Shown here piece by piece: positions 54,868 to 63,449 of a stretch of 64,000 nucleotides of DNA (positions are counted from its first letter, which is position 1; each line of letters begins with the position of its first letter). The notes under the pieces were generated by a model that had not been told where the DNA came from, ran no database searches, and saw only the letters and a program-made list of their open reading frames with translations. The DNA is from Rummeliibacillus suwonensis (lineage in GTDB: Bacteria > Bacillota > Bacilli > Bacillales_A > Planococcaceae): assembly GCF_007896435.1 (NCBI RefSeq), contig NZ_VCBL01000001.1, positions 2,541,078-2,605,077 on the forward strand, written 5' to 3'. A program made the position numbers and the translations under genes.

Positions 54868-54885
54868 AAGTCCCCCCTAACAAAT

Positions 54886-55278
54886 TTAGGTTTCACTCAA
54901 TAGCTTTGCAAAGGTTTCTTCAACAGCGGTTGTAAAAACCTTTCCATAATTATAGTTACCCTCAATATTATAGATAAGCGATTGTAATTCATCCTGAAAG
55001 TTGGACAATTCAATCTTCCCAGTTTCCCATTTTAACACAGGAGCGACTTTTGATTGTAACGTTTCGGCTAATAATGGCCAAACTGATTGTGGAAATTTCA
55101 CATAACTATATCCATCTTCTTCATCCATTAAATAAACAAAGGCCATTTCATCTGAATCCGTGATCATTTGACCTGTCGCATGCCATTTTAAATCATTTAC
55201 TGGATTTTGTAACTCAAAGCAGATATGTGAATCTTCTAATATACCTTTTTCGACTATATAAGTTTTACGCAAAGTCAA
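54886..55278 (-). CDS. yjbL: UPF0738 family protein (YjbL)
   Basis: A 130-aa protein matching YjbL by pattern (GQMITDSDEMAFVYLMDEED, YVKFPQSVWPLL, LIYNIEGNYNYG) and by place, between yjbK and yjbM. Its function is unknown. It sits 19 bases upstream of relQ, so it may be co-transcribed. Confidence 0.8.
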   Translation of the reverse strand: MTLRKTYIVEKGILEDSHICFELQNPVNDLKWHATGQMITDSDEMAFVYLMDEEDGYSYVKFPQSVWPLLAETLQSKVAPVLKWETGKIELSNFQDELQSLIYNIEGNYNYGKVFTTAVEETFAKLLSET

Positions 55279-55432
55279 TCTTCCCTTCTGTGAATCTGCT
55301 ATCTATTTTATCATAGGCTTGACCCAATCCCCCCATTTTTCTGGATCATTGTCAGGCTTTTCATTCATTATTTTACATTGCAATCTGTTATAAAATTCCT
55401 TTATAATTCATAAGTAGAAAGGGTGTCTTGAA

Positions 55433-56017
55433 ATGACCCAACAATTAGAAATTGAATTTAAAAATATGTTAACACAAGCGGAATTTACACATCTTTGCAC
55501 TTGTTTTAAAATAACAGATCAAAATTTTCATGCGCAAACGAACCATTACTTTGATACGCAAAATTTTGATCTTAAAAAATTACAATCTGGTTTACGGATC
55601 CGAGAAGTACAAAATCGTTTTGAATGCACTCTAAAAGAGCCAGCAACTGGGATTGGTTTGATCGAAACGACTGATATACTTTCAAAAAGCCACGTTCAAT
55701 CTATTTTAGACGGTCATTCTGTTTTTCATGCAAATGAAGTATCCAAAAGACTTCAGTCACTGAAAATAGATCCCAACGATTTACGAATTTTGGGTACACT
55801 ATTGACAGAACGTGCCGAAATAGAATATGAAGGTGGTCTATTAGTATTTGATCATTCACACTATGCGGACACGGATGATTACGAGTTAGAATACGAGGTT
55901 TCGAATGAAGAAGAGGGCAAGGCGATCTTTGAAAGTTTTCTAACACAATATTCTATACCACGCAGACCAGCTGATAAAAAAATTGCTCGTTTTATGAGCA
56001 CAGTCAATAAGAAATGA
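55433..56017 (+). CDS. yjbK: CYTH-domain protein (YjbK)
   Basis: A 194-aa triphosphate-tunnel metalloenzyme-like protein. The diagnostic ExExK is seen as LEIEFKNML at residues 4-12, then acidic/basic tunnel residues (GLRIREVQNRFECTLKEP, ELEYEVSNEEEG). The substrate of YjbK is likely an inorganic or organic triphosphate. It is transcribed away from yjbL, and the cwlQ-type gene follows 9 bases later. Confidence 0.9.
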   Translation: MTQQLEIEFKNMLTQAEFTHLCTCFKITDQNFHAQTNHYFDTQNFDLKKLQSGLRIREVQNRFECTLKEPATGIGLIETTDILSKSHVQSILDGHSVFHANEVSKRLQSLKIDPNDLRILGTLLTERAEIEYEGGLLVFDHSHYADTDDYELEYEVSNEEEGKAIFESFLTQYSIPRRPADKKIARFMSTVNKK

Positions 56018-56026
56018 GGACAATAG

Positions 56027-56899
56027 ATGAACATTCAATCGTTACAAACATTAGCTCAACTTCAATCACTGCAAGGCACGGATTCAAATGGTACTAGTTC
56101 TCTAAGCAATTCTACATCTTCAACATCTGACCTATTCGCTCAAATGTTATCACAGTTGACTTCATCATCTAGTACATCTGATGCCTCTCAAATGCTTGGA
56201 CTTACGAATTCTCTATCAAGTGATAATACGTCTTATTTATTGCAGCTTTTAGGAAATAGTTCATATAGCAACGTGCTCAACAATGATTCTTCAAGCAACT
56301 ATAGTCAATCTCTTGGATATGAAAATGCGACATCCACTGATTATAGTCAGCTTTTAAATGGTTTAAGCAATGCTTCAAGTAGCACCAATAACTCTCTTTA
56401 TTACAATGGAACTTTACCCGTTTATATACCTACTTCTATTATGAATGGGTTAGATAATCGTTACAGCCAAACAGTAAGCAATCTTCAAAACCCACAAGCT
56501 GGCTCTACAAATGTGTCATCTAATACGAATTATGATGCGATTATAAAAAAAGCATCAGAAACATATGGCATTCCAGAAAAAATGATTAAATCTGTTATTA
56601 AGCAAGAATCTGGTTTTAATAATTACGCAACGAGCTCAGCTGGTGCTGGCGGCTTGATGCAATTAATGCCTGGAACAGCACAATATTTAGGTGTTTCTAA
56701 CGTGTATGATGCTGAGCAGAATATTATGGGTGGCACTAAATATTTAAAACAACTGTATGATAAATTTAGTGGAAACTATAATTTGATGCTAGCTGCCTAT
56801 AATGCTGGTCCTGGTAACGTCACAAAATATGGCGGTATTCCACCATTTAAAGAAACCGAAAATTACGTCACGAATATTATGAATACATACAAAGCATAA
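56027..56899 (+). CDS. yjbJ: SLT-domain lytic transglycosylase (YjbJ/CwlQ type) with Ser/Asn-rich N-terminus
   Basis: A 290-aa protein. Residues ~1-165 are low complexity (Ser, Thr, Asn, Leu), and residues ~168-288 are a lysozyme-like SLT domain with the catalytic Glu in SVIKQESGFN and AGGLMQLMPGTAQYLGV, LMLAAYNAGPGNV. It cleaves peptidoglycan glycan chains. No standard signal peptide is visible. The N-terminus is longer than in B. subtilis CwlQ and resembles the protein at 38230. It follows yjbK. Confidence 0.88.
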   Translation: MNIQSLQTLAQLQSLQGTDSNGTSSLSNSTSSTSDLFAQMLSQLTSSSSTSDASQMLGLTNSLSSDNTSYLLQLLGNSSYSNVLNNDSSSNYSQSLGYENATSTDYSQLLNGLSNASSSTNNSLYYNGTLPVYIPTSIMNGLDNRYSQTVSNLQNPQAGSTNVSSNTNYDAIIKKASETYGIPEKMIKSVIKQESGFNNYATSSAGAGGLMQLMPGTAQYLGVSNVYDAEQNIMGGTKYLKQLYDKFSGNYNLMLAAYNAGPGNVTKYGGIPPFKETENYVTNIMNTYKA

Positions 56900-56920
56900 T
56901 TTAAAATATCATTTGACAAA

Positions 56921-56998
56921 ATGCCAATAATTTCGCTACTATTCAACCATCCCTTATTTGATGAATGGCTTTAGAATGCGACAATTATTGGCTTTTTT
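56921..56998 (+). terminator. Terminator of yjbK-yjbJ
   Basis: GCCAATAATTTCGC pairs with GCGACAATTATTGGC at the base of a long stem, and six T follow. CCAT/ATGG pairs inside. Confidence 0.65.
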
Positions 56999-57102
56999 CA
57001 TCAAAAAATATGAAATTTGAAGTAGAGAGCGAGTCATTTGTTTGAGAAAATGCAGCGAGATTGATAAAATAGAATTACAGCTAAAGCAAAGGAGAATCAT
57101 CT

Positions 57103-57501
57103 ATGACGCAAAAACCTATCATTCCTTACGAGGAAATTGGTAAAGAAAAACTCTATAAAATGATTGACATTTTCTATTCCAAAGTTGCTAAAAATCCAAA
57201 GCTAAAGCCTATATTCCCAGATGATCTATCTGAAACAGCTCGTAAACAAAAACAATTTCAGACACAGTATTTAGGTGGTCCGAATATTTATACAGAAGAA
57301 CATGGGCATCCTATGCTAAAGGCTCGTCATATGCCTTTTAAAGTTACTCCTGAACGTGCACAAGCTTGGTTAGAATGTATGGCGGAAGCAATGGATGAGG
57401 TAGGTTTCGAAGGCAAACTTCGTGACATATATTATCAACGCCTTGTCCTTACAGCGCATCATATGATTAACTCTCCAGATGAGGAGGAGGTTTTAGAGTG
57501 A
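57103..57501 (+). CDS. yjbI: Truncated globin (YjbI, group II)
   Basis: A 132-aa 2/2 haemoglobin. The proximal histidine region is HGHPMLKARHMPFKVT; FYSKVAKNPKLKPIFPDD is the N-terminal helix pair, with the Trp (AQAWLECM) typical of group II. It is encoded before yjbH with overlapping stop/start (GTGA), as in many Bacillales, and may protect or redox-tune the adaptor. Confidence 0.92.
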   Translation: MTQKPIIPYEEIGKEKLYKMIDIFYSKVAKNPKLKPIFPDDLSETARKQKQFQTQYLGGPNIYTEEHGHPMLKARHMPFKVTPERAQAWLECMAEAMDEVGFEGKLRDIYYQRLVLTAHHMINSPDEEEVLE

Positions 57502-58316
57502 ACAATATTTACTATTTAGCCGAAAAGCCTGCTGTATCATCGACAACTGCCTTAAGCAAACCGATTGAGCTATACGTTTTTATGGATTTGTTGTCACCGA
57601 GTAGTTGGGAGCTTCAATCACTGATTCGCCAATTGCAGGTAAATTATGGTCAATATTTTTCACTACGAATTATTTTGAGCACTGAATTGAATTCACTAAA
57701 TACTGCTTGTCAACGAATTCACAGTTGTGAATCGAGTGAGGAACTTGTTGATGTTTCTCACCCTGTACTTCCTTCCATTGCTGTCAAAGCGGCCGAACTA
57801 CAAGGAAAAAAAGCAGGATATCGTTATTTAATGAAACTACAGGAATACGCTTTATTAAAGACGAAAAATGTTTGTCAATGCAATATATTACAAGAAATTG
57901 CACAAGAAATCGATTTAGACATAGAAGAATTCCAATCTGATTTTTTATCAATGGAAGCAACTCGTGCCTTTCAAAGCGATTTATGTATTACTCGTGAAAT
58001 GGAAATAGATGAAGTCCCATGCTTTGTATTCTTCAATGAAAATATAGAAGATGAAGGTTTAAAAGTTTGTGGTTCTTATTCCTATGAAGTTTATGAAAAA
58101 ATACTAGAAGAATTACTTGATGAAAAACTAGTTTGTCAGCAACCGCCTTCAGTAGAGGAGTTATTCCATCGCTATCATATATTAACGACAAAAGAAGTTG
58201 CAGCTATTTATCATATTTCTCTGAATGCAGCCGAGCGCGAACTCAAGAAAAAAATGCTCCAACAAAAACTAGATCGAGTCATTTGTGATGAATTATCACT
58301 TTGGCGTTTAAAATAA
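57498..58316 (+). CDS. spxH: ClpXP adaptor YjbH/SpxH
   Basis: A 272-aa DsbA-like protein that delivers Spx to ClpXP in relatives. The thioredoxin-fold entry is IELYVFMDLLSPSSWELQSL near residue 25, where other members have Cys residues; both are Ser here. The helical insert and C-terminal region (HRYHILTTKEVAAIYHISLN) follow. GTG start, coupled to yjbI, after GAGGAGGAGG. Confidence 0.88.
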   Translation: MNNIYYLAEKPAVSSTTALSKPIELYVFMDLLSPSSWELQSLIRQLQVNYGQYFSLRIILSTELNSLNTACQRIHSCESSEELVDVSHPVLPSIAVKAAELQGKKAGYRYLMKLQEYALLKTKNVCQCNILQEIAQEIDLDIEEFQSDFLSMEATRAFQSDLCITREMEIDEVPCFVFFNENIEDEGLKVCGSYSYEVYEKILEELLDEKLVCQQPPSVEELFHRYHILTTKEVAAIYHISLNAAERELKKKMLQQKLDRVICDELSLWRLK

Positions 58317-58370
58317 AGCAGCGAAACTAAATGATTTAGTTCAAATGACAAATATCATACATGATACAAT

Positions 58371-58418
58371 CCCCTCAGATCAACCAATTAAAAATAGGAT
58401 CTGAGGGGAGATTTTTTT
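58371..58418 (+). terminator. Terminator of yjbI-yjbH
   Basis: CCCCTCAGATC pairs with GATCTGAGGGG (11 bp) and seven T follow, 55 bases after spxH. Confidence 0.85.
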
Positions 58419-58459
58419 ATGGCTAAAAGAAAACATATTAAAGTTAGGTTTTAAGTTAT

Positions 58460-58969
58460 TCAATTAACCAATATTAACAATAATGTTATGACGAATACAG
58501 GCAGTCCTACAATGAAAGAGAGGACAGCAATAGCTGATTTGGTTTTTTCTTCTGTCTGAAATATCTTTTTGCATAATAGATAGATGAATATGCCTATAAG
58601 TCCTCCTAACACATTTAAAATAATATCATCAATATCCGTTGCACCTAATGCAAAAGTATATTGTATCACTTCGATTAGTAAGCTTCCCAACAAAATCAAA
58701 AGAAGGTTCTTCACTAGCGATTTATTCTTATTATGAAGAATAGTATATATTCCCGCTGGCACAAACATTAAAATATTTGCCCAAATGTTCATATCGACAA
58801 GTCGATAGTGTCCAAATCCATTATCGACCATTACATATTCCTTTATGGAGTCGAATGGAATGAGATTGACACTTCTTAAGTGATCTCGTGAGATAAACAC
58901 TGTATCGATTAGTAAAACTATATAAAATATTAAAATAAACCAATAAAAAATTTTCAACCATTTTTTCAT
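58460..58969 (-). CDS. VanZ-family membrane protein
   Basis: A 169-aa protein with about five spans. The VanZ signature is seen in SVNLIPFDSIKEYV, NIWANILMFVPAGIYTIL, LLLILLGSLLIEVIQYTFAL and ATDIDDIILNVLGGLIG. The function is unknown in most members. AGGAGG precedes the ATG. Insertion of this gene and the following repeats separates yjbH from pepF. Confidence 0.9.
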   Translation of the reverse strand: MKKWLKIFYWFILIFYIVLLIDTVFISRDHLRSVNLIPFDSIKEYVMVDNGFGHYRLVDMNIWANILMFVPAGIYTILHNKNKSLVKNLLLILLGSLLIEVIQYTFALGATDIDDIILNVLGGLIGIFIYLLCKKIFQTEEKTKSAIAVLSFIVGLPVFVITLLLILVN

Positions 58970-59067
58970 CTAAAAACCTCCTCTGAAGATGTTTTAATCA
59001 TATAATTCAATTCTTAAAAATTGAGCACTGCATTTCTTAAAAAAATATGAAGCCTTTATAAAACTCT

Positions 59068-59210
59068 CAAGTGAAACATCACTGAGAAGGGTTTTCTTCA
59101 TGCCACACCGGGTCTTAGTTGGGCTATTAGCAATTGTCTCCACTTATCTGCTGCTTGTTATTTGAATCTTGAATTCGAGGACGTGCTTGCCTGTGTTATT
59201 GTAGGATAAA
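59068..59210 (+). repeat. Two-hairpin dispersed repeat, diverged copy
   Basis: CAAGTGAAACATCAC, GGTTTTCTTCATGCC, GTCTTAGTTGGGC, CTGCTGCTTGTTATTTGAAT, GCTTGCCTGTG and GTAGGATAAA, the order seen in other copies. Total length is 143 bp. Hairpin II is weak. Confidence 0.5.
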
Positions 59211-59377
59211 TTTTTGTGCTATCCTAAAATGTTTAACCTTATTAAGTGGTAAGAAGTTTCATACCGATGGCAGTTTCACTTTATAATGATACCGTTTTGC
59301 ACACTTTTCCTTTATATTTCAGAACAACTTTTCGACTTATATCGACATATAATGTCAGTTGTATTCGCTGTTTTTTG

Positions 59378-59488
59378 ACAAAAATAAAAGAAGTACCTCT
59401 ATAAGAGATACTTCTTTTCACAAAGGGGATGGGAGAAATGTTCACGTTCAAACAAAGGGGTGTATGTTTGTTTGTGATTTATTTCACA
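59378..59488 (-). ncRNA. roxS: Small regulatory RNA RoxS/RsaE
   Basis: A ~110-nt RNA on the minus strand with two C-rich single-stranded motifs: ACACCCCTTTGTTTGAACGT (59443-59463 area) and TTTCTCCCATCCCCTTTG (59419-59437), the conserved seed of RoxS/RsaE that blocks ribosome sites of central-metabolism mRNAs. It ends in a terminator AAAAGAAGTATCTC/GAGGTACTTCTTTT with T run. RsaE lies next to pepF/yjbH in staphylococci, and here too it sits between yjbH and pepF. Confidence 0.9.
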
Positions 59489-59493
59489 CCTAA

Positions 59494-59522
59494 ACTTTAG
59501 CACGAAAAAGTTTACATATCAA
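59494..59522 (-). promoter_or_regulatory. roxS promoter
   Basis: -35 TTGATA (59517-59522) and -10 TAAAGT (59494-59499), 17 bases apart on the minus strand. TTTGTGAAT lies about 20 bases further upstream (59538-59546), matching a ResD-type box; roxS is ResD-activated in B. subtilis. Confidence 0.65.
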
Positions 59523-59739
59523 TGTTTCAGCTTCATATTCACAAAGTTGTCATATAGTAAGCGTTTACAATTCAATTTCTATTTTTTTATGTATACGATG
59601 ACATGAAAATGTCGATGATAATAAATTACAGGATGAAATTCCCATGAAAAAATAGAACTATTTTTTAGAATTATGTCGATTTTTGCTATCAAATATTCTG
59701 ATCGACGACATATAAAGCATACCTTTTAAGAAGTATGAC

Positions 59740-59903
59740 AAATTGAAACTTCACACGGTGAGGTCTTTTTTTCATCCTCTACTGGATATTAGTTGAAAGC
59801 GATCGGTCTTATATAGGCAGTTGATCCCCTTTCTTTCCTTATTCTCCTGCTTGTTACTTACGTCTTGATGTAGGTGTGGCTTACTTTGCCTGTTCGTGTA
59901 GAA
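59740..59903 (+). repeat. Two-hairpin dispersed repeat
   Basis: AATTGAAACTTCAC, the TTTTTTTCATCCTCTACTGG box, TTAGTTGAAAGCGATCGGTC, TAGGCAGTTGATCCCC, CTCCTGCTTGTTACTTACGT, CTTACTTTGCCTGTTC. Hairpin II pairs AGGCAG with (T)TGCCT. Confidence 0.65.
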
Positions 59904-60078
59904 AAAAGACACTGGACTGAACTTGATCCGTTTCTCTACAATAAGCCAGGCAAATCTAAATCTTCCTCGAATTATTTATATTCTGCGGGGGATGGTCTGC
60001 TTCCATTTATCACATTATGAGCCATGGCTTTTCACTATATTGACTAGCTGAAAAAGTATCACTAAAAAGATGCTATAC

Positions 60079-60125
60079 AAAAAGCACAGAATGTTGTTGA
60101 TCACACTCTGTGCTCATTTTGTTTT
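60079..60125 (-). terminator. Terminator of pepF
   Basis: On the minus strand GAGCACAGAGTGT pairs with ACATTCTGTGCTT and T5 follows, about 65 bases after pepF. It shares the AGCACAGA core with two other terminators in this window. Confidence 0.7.
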
Positions 60126-60191
60126 ACATACTATAGAGTTAAATCTCTACTTTTCAGACAAATCCCTTGAATTTCACTTCACTATATTAGA

Positions 60192-62009
60192 TTATTTCAC
60201 TAACAATTTTTCAAGTTCACCTAAATTACGTTCAAACACTTTGCATGCTTCCTCAATTGGAGATGCTGATTCCATATCAACACCAGCTGCTTTTAAAACG
60301 TTGATAGGATAGTCAGAGCAGCCTGCTTTTAGGAATTTATTGATATATCGTTCAACCGCTGTATCGCCTTCAGAAAGGATTTGAGAGCTTAAAGCAATAG
60401 CGGCACTTTTACCTGTTGCATATTGGTAAACATAGTAATTGTAGTAGAAGTGAGGAATACGTGCCCACTCTAACCCAATCTCTTCGTCGATGACCATATC
60501 TTCTCCGAAGTATTGCTTATTTAGATCATAGTATACTTTCGTCATACTTTCCGCCGTAAGTGCTTCACCTTTTTGATCCAATTCATGAACAATGTGTTCA
60601 AACTCAGCAAACATGGTTTGACGAATAATCGTACCACGGAAACCTTCCAACCAATGATTTAAAATATATATCCTTGTTTTCGGATCATCAATTGTCTTCA
60701 ATAGATAGTTGTTTAATAATTCTTCATTACAAGTAGAAGCTACTTCAGCAACGAAAATAGAATAATCACCATAGACAAATGGTTGGTTATTACGTGTATA
60801 GTAGCTGTGAACGCTATGTCCAAATTCATGTACAAGTGTAAATAGATTATCTAAATTGTTTTGCCAATTCAACAAAATATATGGATTTGTACCATATGAA
60901 CCTGATGAGTAAGCACCACTGCGTTTACCTTTGCTTTCTACTACATCCACCCAGCGGTCTTTTAAGGCCTTTTGGAGGATTCCAACGTATTCATCGCCCA
61001 TTACGCTTAAAGCCTTTAGCATATGTGTTTTGGCTTCCTCGTAAGTCATATTGATTTTAGATTCTGGTACAAGCGGCGTGTAAATATCCCACATATGCAA
61101 TTCGTCAATACCAAGAATTTTCTTACGCAATGAAATATAACGATGCATTAATGGCAAATATTTATGGATCGTATCGATTAATTGATCATATACTTTTTCA
61201 GGAATGCTATTGGCAGACATTGCTGCTTGACGTGCAGAATCATAGTGGCGAATACGTGCACTCACATTATGAGCTTTCACATTTCCTGATAATGTAGCAG
61301 CGAATGTGTTTTTGAAATTTCCATATGTGCTGTACATGGCATGGAACGCTGTTTCCCTTACTGAGCGATCTTTACTTTCTAGGAAGTGAACATAATTGCC
61401 ATGTGTTAATGGAACTTCATTGCCGTCTTCATCTTTGATCGTCGGGAACTCTAAATCAGCATTGTTTAACATACTAAATGTATTTGCTGAAGAACCTGTC
61501 ACTTCTGACAGCTGAGAAAGGATGGCTTCTTGTTCTGCTGGCAAAATATGAGGACGTTCTTTATTGATTTCTTCGATTTCTTGTTTATATAATTGAAGAT
61601 CTTCGTTTTCTTTCAAGTACCCTTCAATAACCGCTTCATCTAAAGATAGAATTTCAGGTGTTAGGAAAGAGAGACTTGTTGAGATTTGGGCATATAATGT
61701 TTTAGCACGACTATCGGTTGCTTGATAAGTGGCATTCGTTGTATCTTGATCATTACGCATGTGAGCATATGCATAGAGCTTGCCCAACTTATAATACACA
61801 TCATCTCGGAAACGTAAAACCTTTAACAATGCTTCAGCACCATCTTTAATGGTACCTTGATAGCTTGCAGCTTGTTTCCCGAGTTCACTAATTTCTTTAA
61901 ATGCTTCTTCCCATGCAGCATCTGTCGCAAAAATATCCTCTAGTTTCCAAGTTAGCTCGGTCGGTACCTCTTCTCTTGTCAGTACTTTTGTTTGTTGATT
62001 TTCAGCCAT
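60192..62009 (-). CDS. pepF: Oligoendopeptidase F
   Basis: A 605-aa M3B zinc metallopeptidase. The zinc motif HEFGHSVHSYYTRN (HExxH) is near residue 392, with FVAEVASTCNEELL carrying the third ligand. It cleaves 7-17-residue peptides in the cytosol. The length is normal. It lies next to coiA and roxS as in B. subtilis. Confidence 0.96.
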   Translation of the reverse strand: MAENQQTKVLTREEVPTELTWKLEDIFATDAAWEEAFKEISELGKQAASYQGTIKDGAEALLKVLRFRDDVYYKLGKLYAYAHMRNDQDTTNATYQATDSRAKTLYAQISTSLSFLTPEILSLDEAVIEGYLKENEDLQLYKQEIEEINKERPHILPAEQEAILSQLSEVTGSSANTFSMLNNADLEFPTIKDEDGNEVPLTHGNYVHFLESKDRSVRETAFHAMYSTYGNFKNTFAATLSGNVKAHNVSARIRHYDSARQAAMSANSIPEKVYDQLIDTIHKYLPLMHRYISLRKKILGIDELHMWDIYTPLVPESKINMTYEEAKTHMLKALSVMGDEYVGILQKALKDRWVDVVESKGKRSGAYSSGSYGTNPYILLNWQNNLDNLFTLVHEFGHSVHSYYTRNNQPFVYGDYSIFVAEVASTCNEELLNNYLLKTIDDPKTRIYILNHWLEGFRGTIIRQTMFAEFEHIVHELDQKGEALTAESMTKVYYDLNKQYFGEDMVIDEEIGLEWARIPHFYYNYYVYQYATGKSAAIALSSQILSEGDTAVERYINKFLKAGCSDYPINVLKAAGVDMESASPIEEACKVFERNLGELEKLLVK

Positions 62010-62073
62010 GATATGACCCCCTAATTTAATTTGTTCCTGAAAAACGAAGTACTATCATATTTTCTCAATTTTC

Positions 62074-63210
62074 TCAACGCTTTGCAAGAAATTGGGCATA
62101 TATAGATTGCCATAGCATTTTTTCATCAAATTGACTATTGATGCACGTTATCCCTAATCTTCTCAATATGAAATGATAATTTTCTAATGATACGACTGCT
62201 TGTTGATCTAGGCATATTGCAGGATACCTTTTACAAAATTCATTGATGCTTCTTGACGAAGGATGAGTAAAATTTTCACCCTGTTCGATTAGAAACATAA
62301 GCCAGAGCATTTGCCATTCCACTTCAAACACAGAAAAGTGCATGTGCTTTGTAACAGGAATGCCTATAAATAAAGGCAGCTTCTCTACCGGATAGTTCAT
62401 AAAATAACAAGCACGTAAAAATGAGTCTTGTACACCTTTTCTACTCATCAATACTCTTCTTCTTAAAAAAAGGAATCGTTCTTTTTTCCAGAGCTGCCAA
62501 TAGATTTGAAAATCAGATTCGGAGGGTACTAGCACATTTAAAAAAGGAAAGTGCTGCGCCTCTAATGGTAAATGCTGTACCTTTCCAATAAAACGATACC
62601 CTCCTCCTATTGGGAGTAAATAAGAAAAATAAACAAAGGTCGCAGATTCAGGATCAAAAGTGATTAGATGAAGATGATTTTGGATGTATGTGATAAATTG
62701 CTGTTTAAATGGGGATAGTTTAATTTGTTGAATACCATCTGGATAGGGGTGCCTGTCCTTTGGAGTTTTTAAAATCCAAATTGGCTGTATATTGGCTCGC
62801 AGATAGCCCTCTGTACGAGTTTCCATTTGGGGGATTGGAATCGTACTACATTGAAATTCAATGGCAAACCGTTGATAATTGCTCTCAACTAGCAGATCAG
62901 GTCGCTGAGATATTTCCTTGAAATAAGGCTCGATTTGAACATTTAGCTGCAGTTTCTGAAACATTTCATATAACTGATGCTTTCCCAATAAATGGGCAGC
63001 TGTTTCTCCTTCTGAAAACAAGCCTTGACACTGACTCTTTTTTAGATGAGCAAAGTGTGGAATCATCACTTGTCCGATTTTCATCAGTAAAGGTTCCTGA
63101 CATTGTGGACAATAAAACTGCTCTTTTTTTCGCAATTTCTCTAGATGGTCTCTTTTCAAATTTCTTGTTAGCGTGATCAACTCATTCTGCTCATTGAACG
63201 CTGTTAAAAT
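62074..63210 (-). CDS. coiA: Competence protein CoiA, apparent ATT start
   Basis: A 378-aa nuclease-like protein needed for DNA uptake/recombination in competence. An N-terminal zinc-finger-like CPQC...PHFAH region (~32-55) is followed by a restriction-endonuclease fold (RPDLLVESNYQRFAIEFQCS with the D...ExQ catalytic line). The frame has no ATG or GTG; a TTG at 63180 lacks a ribosome site. A perfect AGGAGGTGAT (63214-63223) sits 7 bases before ATT (63208-63210), giving (M)LTAFNEQNELITL, the expected CoiA N-terminus. AUU starting is therefore likely. Confidence 0.85.
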   Translation of the reverse strand: MLTAFNEQNELITLTRNLKRDHLEKLRKKEQFYCPQCQEPLLMKIGQVMIPHFAHLKKSQCQGLFSEGETAAHLLGKHQLYEMFQKLQLNVQIEPYFKEISQRPDLLVESNYQRFAIEFQCSTIPIPQMETRTEGYLRANIQPIWILKTPKDRHPYPDGIQQIKLSPFKQQFITYIQNHLHLITFDPESATFVYFSYLLPIGGGYRFIGKVQHLPLEAQHFPFLNVLVPSESDFQIYWQLWKKERFLFLRRRVLMSRKGVQDSFLRACYFMNYPVEKLPLFIGIPVTKHMHFSVFEVEWQMLWLMFLIEQGENFTHPSSRSINEFCKRYPAICLDQQAVVSLENYHFILRRLGITCINSQFDEKMLWQSIYAQFLAKR

Positions 63211-63269
63211 AATATCACCTCCTATTAAATTTTATGAATATTCTGTCCCATTTGCAAATAAAATGAAAT

Positions 63270-63307
63270 GTTACACATCGTGAGCTTGTTGCCTGTTCTG
63301 GCGGGGT
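63270..63307 (+). repeat. Two-hairpin dispersed repeat, 3' remnant of a tandem array
   Basis: TTGTTGCCTGTTCTGGCGGG just before the next unit is the 3' end of another copy. Confidence 0.45.
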
Positions 63308-63449
63308 AAAGTGAAACTTCTCTCAGAGGTGATTTTCCTCCTCTGGGAGTTAGTTGAACCAATCGGGTTTTTCAGGCAGTTGCGCACCTTTTACCTACTT
63401 TTTTACTCGCACCCTAATGCGGAGGACTTCCTACCTGTTCTGGTGGGAT
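63308..63449 (+). repeat. Two-hairpin dispersed repeat, full 142-bp monomer
   Basis: AAAGTGAAACTTC, hairpin I CTCTCAGAGG/CCTCTGGGAG with TTTTCCT in the loop, GTTAGTTGAACCAATCGGG, CAGGCAGTTGC, then CTACCTGTTCTGGTGGGAT. The next unit starts 142 bases later, giving the monomer length. Confidence 0.75.
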
